IMG/VR virus record: IMGVR_UViG_3300009152_000016
Location: 1-33,942 of that record
Length of the DNA: 33,942 nt
Strand: one strand, 5' to 3'
Source: a virus
In this document: piece after piece, positions 23,875-30,798 of the stretch
Numbering within the stretch: the stretch's first letter is position 1
Layout of the letters: each line of letters begins with the position of its first letter
Notes under the pieces: generated by a model
Database searches by the model: none
What the model was told of the DNA's origin: nothing
Seen by the model: only the letters and a program-made list of their open reading frames with translations
Position numbers and translations under genes: made by a program

Positions 23875-24060
23875 ATGGACAAAATTAAAATTACTTTTGA
23901 AGCTTACGGAATTAAGCATTCAGTAGAAATGGATGAAGGCTGCGATATTTTTGAACTGTGCAGAGTAGTTTCTAACTTAATTGAATCAATGACTTTTCAG
24001 CCTGAATCAATTATTAGAGGTTATGAAAACGAAATTAAAAGATTGGAGGGGCAACTATGA
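23875..24060 (+). CDS. Small acidic protein of unknown function
   Basis: 61 residues, starting MDKIKITFEAYGIKHSVEMD, with a beta start then a helix ending EIKRLEGQL. It begins one base after the previous stop and ends in an ATGA overlap. No family recognised. It is very likely real because of tight coupling on both sides. Confidence 0.5.
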   Translation: MDKIKITFEAYGIKHSVEMDEGCDIFELCRVVSNLIESMTFQPESIIRGYENEIKRLEGQL

Positions 24061-24281
24061 CCTTAGAAGAATTCGCAGAAGATACCATCACTAATTGGTA
24101 TGCAATGGGTCAAAAAGATTTCCCTACTTGTTTACAACTTGCCGAGAGTTTAGGCTTATGGAATTTCGCAGCTGAGCTTAAACAAATGGAGCAAGAGAAC
24201 CAGCAGAATCAAAGAGATGCAATTAACGATTTTAAAGATTTAATTTATCAAATTTCAAACCCCTTTAATAATGGATACTAA
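24057..24281 (+). CDS. Small helical protein of unknown function
   Basis: 74 residues, helical and acidic (TLEEFAEDTITNWYAMGQKD at the start, Q/N-rich later). The ATG is in an ACT-ATG context and GGAGGGG lies seven bases ahead. No family recognised. Confidence 0.5.
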   Translation: MTLEEFAEDTITNWYAMGQKDFPTCLQLAESLGLWNFAAELKQMEQENQQNQRDAINDFKDLIYQISNPFNNGY

Positions 24282-24465
24282 ATCACCAGTACAATGGTTG
24301 GCAAATGAGGTTCAAGAATACTCATTAATCAATCCAAATTTAATGCCTGCTTTTAAATTGTTAGTAGAACACGCATTAAAAAAAGAAGAGCTAAAAGCTA
24401 AAGAAGAATACCTAAAAGGATTTACTAATTCAACATCAAACAATTTAAACTCATTTGAACTATGA
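24271..24465 (+). CDS. Small helical protein (phage accessory type)
   Basis: 64 residues. DTKSPVQWLANEVQEYSLIN resembles the start of short proteins common in Bacteroidetes phages ('S-P-V-x-W-L'), and the 26032 protein begins similarly (TAVEWLFNQ). The rest is a charged helix, KKEELKAKEEYLKGF. Function unknown. Confidence 0.5.
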   Translation: MDTKSPVQWLANEVQEYSLINPNLMPAFKLLVEHALKKEELKAKEEYLKGFTNSTSNNLNSFEL

Positions 24466-24623
24466 CACTATTTATCAATCGTTTACAAAGGCTAATCAAA
24501 CTTAGACAATTAGCAATTGAAGACTCAAACATTTGCAAAAAAATCCAAGCCGACCTACTTATCAGGCAAGTTTCGGAAAAAATTAACTACTTAACCCACT
24601 TTAGCTATGACCAAACCAATTAA
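24462..24623 (+). CDS. Small basic helical protein
   Basis: 53 residues starting MTLFINRLQRLIKLRQLAIE, an amphipathic basic helix. It begins in an ATGA overlap with the previous gene and an ACT-ATG context, and overlaps the next start by 17 bases. No family recognised. Confidence 0.45.
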   Translation: MTLFINRLQRLIKLRQLAIEDSNICKKIQADLLIRQVSEKINYLTHFSYDQTN

Positions 24624-24891
24624 ATCTAAATACCCCGAAAAACTCGTAATTAGATTAAGGCAAATTGAAGCATCTGAAGAGCTGGTAGAGGCTTGGCAAA
24701 CTTACAATCAGGCGAGACGATTTGTAGATAAGTACGAAACAGAAGAAAACTACTCACAGATGGCTCAGGCACTTGAAAACTGGCAAATAAAAAACAATAA
24801 CTTAGAAAAAATCAATCAAGAAATTAACCAATTTACTAATTTAAAATTCTATGGAAAACCAAAACTTAACACATTGGAAAAAGCTGACTAA
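24607..24891 (+). CDS. Helical protein of unknown function
   Basis: 94 residues, helical (KLVIRLRQIEASEELVEAWQ and later ALENWQIKNNNLEKINQEIN). It overlaps the next gene by 41 bases. The upstream TTAACCCACTT loosely recalls the leader repeat of the 22816 and 23115 genes. No family recognised. Confidence 0.5.
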   Translation: MTKPIKSKYPEKLVIRLRQIEASEELVEAWQTYNQARRFVDKYETEENYSQMAQALENWQIKNNNLEKINQEINQFTNLKFYGKPKLNTLEKAD

Positions 24892-25192
24892 TCCGAACTA
24901 CATAGGAAGCGAAATCCTACAACCTGGTCAAGAATTAAAGCTTACAATTGAGAAGGTTCAAAAAGAACAAGTAAAGACTGCTGAAGGATCGCAAGAATGT
25001 ATCGTAGCTTACTTTAAAGGAGGCCAAAAAGGAATGATAATAAACAAGACCAATGCTAAAATCATTACTAAAATTCTGGACACTCCTTACATTGAACACT
25101 GGGCAGGCAAATCAATCATTATCTATGCTGCGAAAGTTCGTGCATTTGGCGAAACAGTAGAAGCATTAAGGGTAAAAAATCAAAAAGCATAA
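24851..25192 (+). CDS. Conserved OB-fold-like phage protein, probably DNA recombination
   Basis: 113 residues. LTHWKKLTNPNYIGSEILQP, then MIINKTNAKIITKIL, then YIEHWAGKSIIIYAAKVRAF. This set is a frequent Bacteroidetes phage family found close to RecB/YqaJ-like exonuclease genes, as here. A single-stranded DNA-binding role is plausible from the beta-rich pattern and context, but not proven. Confidence 0.55.
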   Translation: MENQNLTHWKKLTNPNYIGSEILQPGQELKLTIEKVQKEQVKTAEGSQECIVAYFKGGQKGMIINKTNAKIITKILDTPYIEHWAGKSIIIYAAKVRAFGETVEALRVKNQKA

Positions 25193-25194
25193 AT

Positions 25195-25431
25195 ATGAAA
25201 AAAATAACTGCTATGCAATTGATGCTTGAAGAATTAATGATTCACGAATATACCATCCCACTTGAACTTATTGTACTTTGTAAAGAGTTAATTGAATTGG
25301 AACAAAATCAAATTATGGAATCTCATTTATCTGGATATCAAACTTATTACTTTTATAATTTAGATGGGACAATGATTTATGATTCACCTGAACATTATTA
25401 TAATGAAATATATGGAGGTAACTATGTTTGA
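25195..25431 (+). CDS. Small phage protein, relative of 26032
   Basis: 78 residues. It starts MKKITAMQLMLEELMIHEYT and ends SPEHYYNEIYGGNYV. The ending YYNE-x-YGG is shared with the 26032 protein, so the two look like duplicated genes flanking the exonuclease. The last codons (GGA GGT AAC TAT G) supply the ribosome binding site for the next gene. Function unknown. Confidence 0.55.
   Translation: MKKITAMQLMLEELMIHEYTIPLELIVLCKELIELEQNQIMESHLSGYQTYYFYNLDGTMIYDSPEHYYNEIYGGNYV
25414..25419 (+). promoter_or_regulatory. Shine-Dalgarno site GGAGGT inside the 25195 gene
   Basis: GGAGGT lies four bases before the ATG at 25424 and is read as Gly-Gly at the end of the upstream protein. It fixes the exonuclease start at 25424 against the upstream in-frame ATG at 25379. 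The same arrangement occurs at 26296-26301. Confidence 0.8.
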
Positions 25432-26035
25432 TAACAATAGATTCGGTTTAATAACCGGCAGTAAATGCTCAGTACTATTCCCTAAAAGAAGTGCCGAGAA
25501 AGGCCAACGAACCTATGCTAAGCAATTAGCAAATCAAATGTTCTTTAAATTTTATGATGAAAAAGGAACTTGGCAAACAGAACATGGTCATTTAGCAGAA
25601 AGTTCAGCCTTTGAATACTACCAGCAACATTTTTGTAAGGATGCAGAATACCAGCCACCATTTGAAATGTACATGGAATTCGGAGGTTCAGCAGATTGCA
25701 TCGCACCTGAATGGGGAGTAGACTTTAAATGTCCAACAAGTTTAGAAACTTGGTTAGATTATCTACACGAAGGAATAGACGAGCAACAGTATTATCAGGC
25801 TCAGATGTATATGTTCCTTTATGACCGCCCAGAATGGCATATTTGCGCCTACTTACTTGAGACAAACCGAATGAGCGACAATGGTTTGACTTATCCAGTA
25901 GACCATGACAAACGAATGATAATAACTAAGGTTAAAAAAGAAGAAGGCTGGAGCGATTTACTACTTGAACGAGGCGAACCAGTTATCCAAATGAGGAACG
26001 AATTTTATAACATCTTAATACAAAACTTTAAATGA
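25424..26035 (+). CDS. YqaJ/lambda-exonuclease-like recombination nuclease
   Basis: 203 residues from the ATG at 25424. Core motifs of the PD-(D/E)XK nuclease fold are present: HGHLAE with E59, SADCI with D91, VDFK with D100 and K102, and QYYQAQMYM with glutamine near 122-127. GLITGSKCSVLFPKR at the start is also typical of YqaJ proteins. It should be a 5'-3' exonuclease in phage recombination. I see no obvious RecT/Erf annealase. The OB-like protein at 24851 and the SSB-like one at 30547 are possible partners. Confidence 0.75.
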   Translation: MFDNNRFGLITGSKCSVLFPKRSAEKGQRTYAKQLANQMFFKFYDEKGTWQTEHGHLAESSAFEYYQQHFCKDAEYQPPFEMYMEFGGSADCIAPEWGVDFKCPTSLETWLDYLHEGIDEQQYYQAQMYMFLYDRPEWHICAYLLETNRMSDNGLTYPVDHDKRMIITKVKKEEGWSDLLLERGEPVIQMRNEFYNILIQNFK

Positions 26036-26316
26036 AACAAACAGCAGTAGAATGGTTATTTAACCAAATTAAAAAGGACATAATTGGCATTGAATACGAT
26101 TATGCAGATGAATTAAATCAAGCCAAAGAAATGGAGAAGGATCAGATGATTGATTTTGCTTCTTGGATAGCCAAATCTGAATGGATGAGTATTTGGGTAG
26201 TTGATAAGTGGATGTGGGAATCCCAAAAAGAAAATTCAAATACAAATTACAAAACGGATAAAGAACTATTTGATATTTACTACAACGAAACATACGGAGG
26301 TACAGATGAAATTTGA
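26032..26316 (+). CDS. Small phage protein, relative of 25195
   Basis: 94 residues starting MKQTAVEWLFNQIKKDIIGI, a common Bacteroidetes phage pattern ('K-Q-T-A-V-E-W-L'), with MEKDQMIDFA in the middle and a C-terminus LFDIYYNETYGGTDEI. Function unknown. It overlaps the exonuclease by four bases, and its final codons hold the ribosome binding site for the next gene. Confidence 0.6.
   Translation: MKQTAVEWLFNQIKKDIIGIEYDYADELNQAKEMEKDQMIDFASWIAKSEWMSIWVVDKWMWESQKENSNTNYKTDKELFDIYYNETYGGTDEI
26296..26301 (+). promoter_or_regulatory. Shine-Dalgarno site GGAGGT inside the 26032 gene
   Basis: GGAGGT four bases before the ATG at 26306, read as Gly-Gly in the upstream protein. It supports 26306 as the start of the DnaA-like gene and not the longer open frame from 26201. 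Confidence 0.8.
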
Positions 26317-26722
26317 TAACCCATTTTTAAGAACTTTAGCCAAAAAGTACAACTTTAATGTGCTTGAAGAATGGGCCATCTACATTCAGAATGCCAAAGA
26401 CAAAGACAATTTAAACGAAATTGAAATGATGATTTACGAACTGGCAAAGATTAGCGGATACACATTTGAAGATATCAGAGGAACTTGCCGAAAACGTGAG
26501 CTTACAGAAGTAAAACACATTGGTAGATACATAGCTTGGAACAATAAGTTAGGTTCATTATCCGAAATTGGTCATGCATTTGGTCATAAGGACCATTCAA
26601 CAATAATCCATTCAAGAGATTTCGTTGATTCTATGCTCCAAATTAATGAAAAATTATTTATGACAAATTTCAACAAATACAAACATCTTTTACATGGGGA
26701 TAATCAGTCCCTATCAAATTAG
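26306..26722 (+). CDS. DnaA domain IV-like protein
   Basis: 138 residues. The signature GHKDHSTIIHS (residues 93-103) and IRGTCRKRELTEVKHIGRYI (57-76) match the DNA-binding domain IV of DnaA, here without the AAA+ ATPase. The N-terminal 45 residues are helical. It probably binds an origin-like repeat and helps start phage replication, or blocks host DnaA. I see no clear DnaA box in the gaps nearby. It lies just upstream of the replication genes, which supports a replication role. Confidence 0.75.
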   Translation: MKFDNPFLRTLAKKYNFNVLEEWAIYIQNAKDKDNLNEIEMMIYELAKISGYTFEDIRGTCRKRELTEVKHIGRYIAWNNKLGSLSEIGHAFGHKDHSTIIHSRDFVDSMLQINEKLFMTNFNKYKHLLHGDNQSLSN

Positions 26723-26754
26723 CAAAACTTACAAAAAAAACAACTTTTGATATT

Positions 26755-27015
26755 ATGAAACCAAAATCACAAAAGGCTGCAATATTCAGCCTATTAAACT
26801 CAGGGATTAAACTTGACCTGATGAAAGCTTTTAAACTTACTGGCACTATGAAATTAGCTGCAAGAGTTAGCGAATTTAGAAACATGGGTTGCAACATTGA
26901 AGGCGAGGTTAAGCACTTTAAAACTAAGTTCGGAACGGCAGGAAAGTACATGGAGTATTCAATGAAAGCGAATAAAGCCAGCAAACAACTTAGCAAATAC
27001 TATGTTAATAACTAA
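26755..27015 (+). CDS. Helix-turn-helix phage protein
   Basis: 86 residues. SQKAAIFSLLNSGIKLDLMK then AFKLTGTMKLAARVSEFRNM and a short wing-like GEVKHFKTKFGTAGKY look like a winged helix-turn-helix. Similar small proteins occur beside phage replication genes and are usually called DNA-binding or regulatory. The preceding 32-base gap holds no promoter box that I can see. Confidence 0.6.
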   Translation: MKPKSQKAAIFSLLNSGIKLDLMKAFKLTGTMKLAARVSEFRNMGCNIEGEVKHFKTKFGTAGKYMEYSMKANKASKQLSKYYVNN

Positions 27016-27040
27016 TTTTTTACTTAGTTTTAAAGCTAAT

Positions 27041-27048
27041 TAAGTTTG
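27041..27048 (+). promoter_or_regulatory. Candidate -7 promoter box upstream of the structured leader
   Basis: TAAGTTTG fits TAnnTTTG exactly. Nineteen bases upstream is only TTTT (27018-27021), not TTTG, so the -33 part is weak. Transcription would start near 27053-27056, at the edge of the first hairpin of the structured leader. Confidence 0.4.
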
Positions 27049-27050
27049 TA

Positions 27051-27152
27051 TTGGTTTCGCAGCCAAATGATGATATTTAAGAAAATAAAATATTGCCGAT
27101 TGATTAAGGACTGGGTCGTCATCAACCCTTGCGAAGTTCTTAGTTGGTCGGC
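27051..27152 (+). ncRNA. Structured RNA in the leader of the 27163 gene (unrecognised)
   Basis: 27095-27111 pairs with 27136-27152 over 17 consecutive base pairs, five of them G-U, so the RNA pairs better than the DNA would. Inside, GGGT (27113-27116) pairs with ACCC (27125-27128) round an eight-base loop, leaving UUGCGAA (27129-27135) unpaired on the 3' side. Upstream, TTGG (27051-27054) and CCAA (27063-27066) form a small hairpin whose loop has TTCGCA (27056-27061), complementary to TGCGAA (27130-27135). That gives a six-base loop-bulge pseudoknot. The 58-base core is about 52 percent G+C in an A/T-rich genome and ends ten bases before the ATG. I recognise no known riboswitch or tRNA. Confidence 0.55.
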
Positions 27153-27162
27153 TTTCATATTT

Positions 27163-27762
27163 ATGGCAGAGAATAAAAATTCATTCGTTCTGTATGCAGA
27201 TATTATTCATACAGTATCAATTTTAGATGATTCTAAGGCAGGAAAATTGTTCAAACATATATTGGATTATGTCAATGATAAAAATCCAATTAGTGAAGAT
27301 ATGTTAGTTAATATTGCCTTTGAACCAATCAAGCAACAACTTAAAAGAGACCTACAAAAGTGGGATGAGATTAGAGATAAAAGAGCTTTAGCTGGTAGTA
27401 TTGGTGGGCATTCTAAAGCAAAACGAAGCAAAACCAAGCAAATTGTAGCAAATGCTAAAAGTGCTAAGCAAAACGTAGCAAATGTAGCTGTAAATGGTAA
27501 TGTAAATGTAAATGTAATAAATAATAGTATAGAGAATATCCAATCTATTTTTATTTCTAAAACTGATACAGAATGGACTAAACAATTTGCATTAAAAGAG
27601 GCTGAGAAATTCTTTAATTACTACTCATCAAATAATTGGATGGTTGGTAAAAACAAAATGAAATCAATTGAACACACAATAGCTAACTGGATACTTAGAG
27701 TTGAAAAACCAGTACTAAAAAATGCTCCTAAACCCTTTGATCCTTCAAAAGTAATTTGGTAA
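27163..27762 (+). CDS. Replisome-organiser-like protein (DUF6291-like)
   Basis: 199 residues from the ATG at 27163. NSFVLYADIIHTVSILDDSK then AGKLFKHILDYVNDK is the start pattern of DUF6291 proteins in Bacteroidetes phages. A basic middle stretch (SIGGHSKAKRSKTKQIVANA) is followed by a short Asn/Val repeat and a C-terminal helical part (NMWVGKNK-like region, TIANWILRVEK). An open frame extends 39 codons upstream, but it runs through the structured leader and the family begins here. It lies directly before the DnaB-like gene, consistent with helicase loading or origin binding. Confidence 0.65.
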   Translation: MAENKNSFVLYADIIHTVSILDDSKAGKLFKHILDYVNDKNPISEDMLVNIAFEPIKQQLKRDLQKWDEIRDKRALAGSIGGHSKAKRSKTKQIVANAKSAKQNVANVAVNGNVNVNVINNSIENIQSIFISKTDTEWTKQFALKEAEKFFNYYSSNNWMVGKNKMKSIEHTIANWILRVEKPVLKNAPKPFDPSKVIW

Positions 27763-27764
27763 CT

Positions 27765-28682
27765 ATGGGAAAGATTATACAAGCTAACGACATACAAGAG
27801 CAACTCATGCACTTGCACAAATACGGACAAAATGCAGGGTTAAAAATCGGTTTTAATAACTTAGATAAACTCTACTCAATAAAACAAGGTAGATCAACAA
27901 TCATCTACGGGCATCCAACCAGCGGGAAAAGTCAGTTCCTAATTCAAATACTTTGCGCTTTAGCAACTAAACACAATAAAAAGTGCTTGATTTATACTCC
28001 TGAAACTGGATCAGCGCACGAAATATTTGCAGAGATAATACACTGCCTAACTGGAAAGACCTTTGACAAACGATCTATAAACTATCAAATCAGCGAAAAG
28101 GAGCTTTATACAGTTTATCCATTTGTTCAGGACTATTTTAAGGTTATTGATGTGGACGAGAAAGGATTGGACTTTGACGAATGGTTAAATTTAACAGACG
28201 AGGCAATTCGTGACTATGGGATATTCAGTAGCTCAGTAGACAACTGGAACGATATAGAACACAAATATACTGGTACCATTAGTGAATACCTAAAACAACA
28301 GTTACCGAGAGTAAATAGACACGCAAGAAAAAACAATACTCACAATTTTATAGTATCTCACGCAAGAAACCCTGATATGCGAGGCGGTGATAAGTACCCA
28401 CCAGCACCCCGACCAGATGAAATTGAAGGCGGTTCAGTTTGGTATGCTAAGGCTCTCAACTTAATTTGTGTTCATAGGGATTACGAAGAACATGGCGAAG
28501 GGTGGAGACAATCCAGCGAGGCTCAAATAATTATTCGCAAGATTAAAAAAAGGGCAGAAGGCGAAAAAGGAACGGCTAAACTTAACTTTGATGTGTTTAG
28601 GAATGCTTACTACGAAAACTTAGGCGAACGCCACTACTTAGAAACACCATTTAACGGATTAGAAATTAAAACACCATTTTAA
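27765..28682 (+). CDS. DnaB-like replicative helicase / RecA-fold ATPase
   Basis: 305 residues from the ATG at 27765 (preferred to a TTG three codons upstream). Walker A is GHPTSGKS at residues 49-56. Strands with CLIYTPETGS (the acid after a strand) and NFIVSHARNP (a sensor-like histidine) follow. The protein lacks the N-terminal domain of full DnaB, which is common in small phages. It should unwind DNA ahead of the host polymerase, since I see no phage polymerase or primase gene. Confidence 0.75.
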   Translation: MGKIIQANDIQEQLMHLHKYGQNAGLKIGFNNLDKLYSIKQGRSTIIYGHPTSGKSQFLIQILCALATKHNKKCLIYTPETGSAHEIFAEIIHCLTGKTFDKRSINYQISEKELYTVYPFVQDYFKVIDVDEKGLDFDEWLNLTDEAIRDYGIFSSSVDNWNDIEHKYTGTISEYLKQQLPRVNRHARKNNTHNFIVSHARNPDMRGGDKYPPAPRPDEIEGGSVWYAKALNLICVHRDYEEHGEGWRQSSEAQIIIRKIKKRAEGEKGTAKLNFDVFRNAYYENLGERHYLETPFNGLEIKTPF

Positions 28683-28684
28683 CT

Positions 28685-29890
28685 ATGAATATTTTATCTT
28701 TATTTGATGGCATGAGTTGTGGTCAACAAGCACTCAACCGATGCGGTTTTACCATCACTAACTACTTTGCAAGTGAAATAGATAAACACGCAATTAAAGT
28801 AACTCAACACAACTATCCAAATACTATACAGCTCGGATCAGTTGTTAATGTAAATGGGTACGAATTACCTAAAATTGATTTATTGATAGGAGGTTCACCT
28901 TGCCAATCTTTCAGTTTTGCTGGTAAACGAAAAGGAATGAGTACAAAGGATGAGCAAGAGATACTTACCTTAGAACATTATTTACAATTGAAATCTGAAG
29001 GCTTTGAGTTTGAAGGACAGTCTTATCTGTTTTGGGAGTACATGAGGCTATTAAACGAGATTAGAACTAAAAATCCTAATATCTATTTTTTAATTGAGAA
29101 TGTTGAAATGGGCGAAAAATGGGAACTTGTTTTAAGTAGGGCTATTGGTGTTAAAGGTATTCACATTAACTCTGCTTTAGTTTCTGCTCAGAATCGCAAA
29201 AGAATTTACTGGACAAACATAGGAATGAAACCAAGCGGATTATTTGGAGATTTAGAAAGCATTATTGAGCAACCAAAAGATAAAGGAATTTTACTCAAAG
29301 ATATTTTAGAAATTGAAGTTGATGAAAAATATTTTTTAAGTGAAAAAATGATTAAAGGATTTTTAGCTCATAATAAAAGACATATTGAAGAAAAAAACCA
29401 AACTGGTTTTAATTGGAAACCAACTGAAGGTAATAAAAAAGGCGCATGTTTAAGAGCAAATGCAGCATTAGCACCTACTGACAATTCAATAATAATCCAC
29501 AATACAATGCCAAGATCAAGTACAACTAATAAAGGTGGAACTGGCCCATTAAGCAGAAAAGATGTAAAGACTTATTGCTTAGATACTGGTAATACTAATG
29601 CAGTTGAAATAATGCCAATGGATTTTAGATTTGATGAAGGATTTAGGCCAAGAGAAAATGGTAAAAGCCCAACACTTTGTTTAGGCAGTGAAAATGGATT
29701 AAGTGGTAATGCCTTAGCTATGGTAAATTCACGAATCCGAAGACTTACTCCAATAGAATGTGAAAGACTACAAACAGTAGCAGACAACTATACAAGTTGT
29801 GTAAGTGACTCTCAAAGATACAAAATGCTTGGTAATGGATGGACTATTGATGTAATTTGCCACATATTAAATTACTTAAAACATGAATAA
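28685..29890 (+). CDS. C5-cytosine DNA methyltransferase
   Basis: 401 residues with all main motifs. Motif I is LSLFDGMSCGQQALNRCG; motif IV is GGSPCQSFSFAGK with nucleophile C73. Motif VI is IENV (E138-N139-V140), and motif VIII is QNRKRIYW (Q169, R171, R173). Motif IX is RRLTPIECERLQ and motif X is MLGNGWTIDVI. The region between VIII and IX (about 180-355) is the target-recognition domain. There is no restriction partner nearby, so it is an orphan methylase that probably shields phage DNA from host enzymes or marks replicated DNA. Target sequence unknown. Confidence 0.95.
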   Translation: MNILSLFDGMSCGQQALNRCGFTITNYFASEIDKHAIKVTQHNYPNTIQLGSVVNVNGYELPKIDLLIGGSPCQSFSFAGKRKGMSTKDEQEILTLEHYLQLKSEGFEFEGQSYLFWEYMRLLNEIRTKNPNIYFLIENVEMGEKWELVLSRAIGVKGIHINSALVSAQNRKRIYWTNIGMKPSGLFGDLESIIEQPKDKGILLKDILEIEVDEKYFLSEKMIKGFLAHNKRHIEEKNQTGFNWKPTEGNKKGACLRANAALAPTDNSIIIHNTMPRSSTTNKGGTGPLSRKDVKTYCLDTGNTNAVEIMPMDFRFDEGFRPRENGKSPTLCLGSENGLSGNALAMVNSRIRRLTPIECERLQTVADNYTSCVSDSQRYKMLGNGWTIDVICHILNYLKHE

Positions 29891-30257
29891 CTTAGAACGC
29901 TATGAGTATTACAAAGCTCAACAAGACAGACAATTTAATTTTACTTTAACCAATCACGCAATGGCAGATATAGAACGAAGAATAGGCAGGCGACCACAAA
30001 GAATTCAAGCCGTAATTGACTTGGAAAACTTCCTAAATGATTCCGAAAACAAGATTTCCAAAATACCTAATGAGGCTTTAAGGAACGCCAAACTTGACCA
30101 GCTTAAGTTACTTTACAAAGTACATGATACAATTAGTCAGATGCTAACTGCCGAAATGTACGCACTTACTAAACTTGACGAGGCAAAACAAAAGATATTA
30201 GAACTGGAACAACAGAACTACGATTTATCTACACGAATAAATGTACTTGAATTGTGA
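29883..30257 (+). CDS. Coiled-coil protein of unknown function
   Basis: 124 residues, charged and helical throughout. A basic first half (NHAMADIERRIGRRPQRIQA) is followed by a coiled coil with a heptad pattern (LDEAKQKILELEQQNYDLST). It overlaps the methyltransferase by eight bases. No family recognised. Confidence 0.55.
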   Translation: MNNLERYEYYKAQQDRQFNFTLTNHAMADIERRIGRRPQRIQAVIDLENFLNDSENKISKIPNEALRNAKLDQLKLLYKVHDTISQMLTAEMYALTKLDEAKQKILELEQQNYDLSTRINVLEL

Positions 30258-30300
30258 AAAACTAAAGAATAACTTATACATGCAAACAGATATTATAAAT

Positions 30301-30308
30301 TAAATTTG
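30301..30308 (+). promoter_or_regulatory. Candidate -7 promoter box for the 30333 gene
   Basis: TAAATTTG fits TAnnTTTG exactly. No TTTG is found at the right distance upstream. AACCACTTA, the core of the leader repeats, follows at 30322-30330, as it does after the 22753 promoter. The gap 30258-30332 holds no gene. Confidence 0.4.
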
Positions 30309-30332
30309 AATAACAATTAAAAACCACTTACA

Positions 30333-30575
30333 ATGAGATTAAAAACTACTTTAATGGCAGCAAACATGGTACAACCTGACTGCTTTATTTACTTAGAAGA
30401 TGAAAAAAGATTCTTTTATGTTGATGATACAGACCATGATGGAAATTATTGCATCTTTTATTTTGAAGAAGGAGTTAGTAAAAGAGGATTAGATGAATTT
30501 ATTTTAACTTTTCATAGAAACAAAAAACTAATTATTTACGACCCATATGTTAATCAACATCAATCTTTGTCTTAG
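30333..30575 (+). CDS. Small protein of unknown function
   Basis: 80 residues, beta-rich. It begins MRLKTTLMAANMVQPDCFIY and has DDTDHDGNYCIFYFEEG in the middle. The leader shares AACCACTTA with the early small genes. It overlaps the SSB-like gene by 29 bases. No family recognised. Confidence 0.5.
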   Translation: MRLKTTLMAANMVQPDCFIYLEDEKRFFYVDDTDHDGNYCIFYFEEGVSKRGLDEFILTFHRNKKLIIYDPYVNQHQSLS

Positions 30576-30798
30576 CGACATCCCTCAAGACAAAATCTTT
30601 ACTTCAAAAAACGGAAAGAAGTACCTTTCAATTTGCGTAACTGACAGAAAAGAACCTGACCAGTTCGGTAATGACTTAACTGCCTACATTAACCAAAGCC
30701 AAGCCGAAAGGGAAGCAAAGCAGCCTCGTAAGTTTGTAGGTACTGCAAAGAACTTAAAGAAGACTGCTTTAACTGAGAAAAACGATTTGCCATTTTAA
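30547..30798 (+). CDS. SSB-like small protein
   Basis: 83 residues. IFTSKNGKKYLSICVTDRKE and DLTAYINQSQAEREAKQPRK recall part of an OB-fold single-stranded DNA-binding protein. The C-terminus EKNDLPF resembles the acidic tip of SSB that recruits partners. It is too short for a full SSB. It is coupled to NinG by a one-base TAATG overlap, which suggests work on replication or recombination intermediates. Confidence 0.5.
   Translation: MLININLCLSDIPQDKIFTSKNGKKYLSICVTDRKEPDQFGNDLTAYINQSQAEREAKQPRKFVGTAKNLKKTALTEKNDLPF

Noticed and set aside
22816-25431. Lysogeny module (repressor and integrase) among the small early genes
   Set aside because: No tyrosine or serine recombinase motifs, no attachment-site-like repeat and no typical repressor were found. 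The small helix-turn-helix and ribbon-helix-helix proteins alone do not show lysogeny.
26201-26305. Longer start for the DnaA-like gene at 26201
   Set aside because: It would read through the end of the 26032 gene in another frame. GGAGGT at 26296 and the ATG at 26306 form a far better start.
27095-27152. tRNA or tRNA-like gene in the G/C-rich leader
   Set aside because: The outer stem resembles an acceptor stem, but the core is only 58 bases and there is no T-loop consensus or cloverleaf.
27046-27162. N-terminal extension of the 27163 gene (open frame from a TTG at 27046)
   Set aside because: The known family starts near NSFVLY, the extension is an unusual Trp/Cys-rich peptide, and the DNA there is better explained as a structured RNA leader.
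28685-29890. Restriction-modification system around the C5 methyltransferase
   Set aside because: No endonuclease-like gene adjoins it; the next gene is a simple coiled-coil protein.
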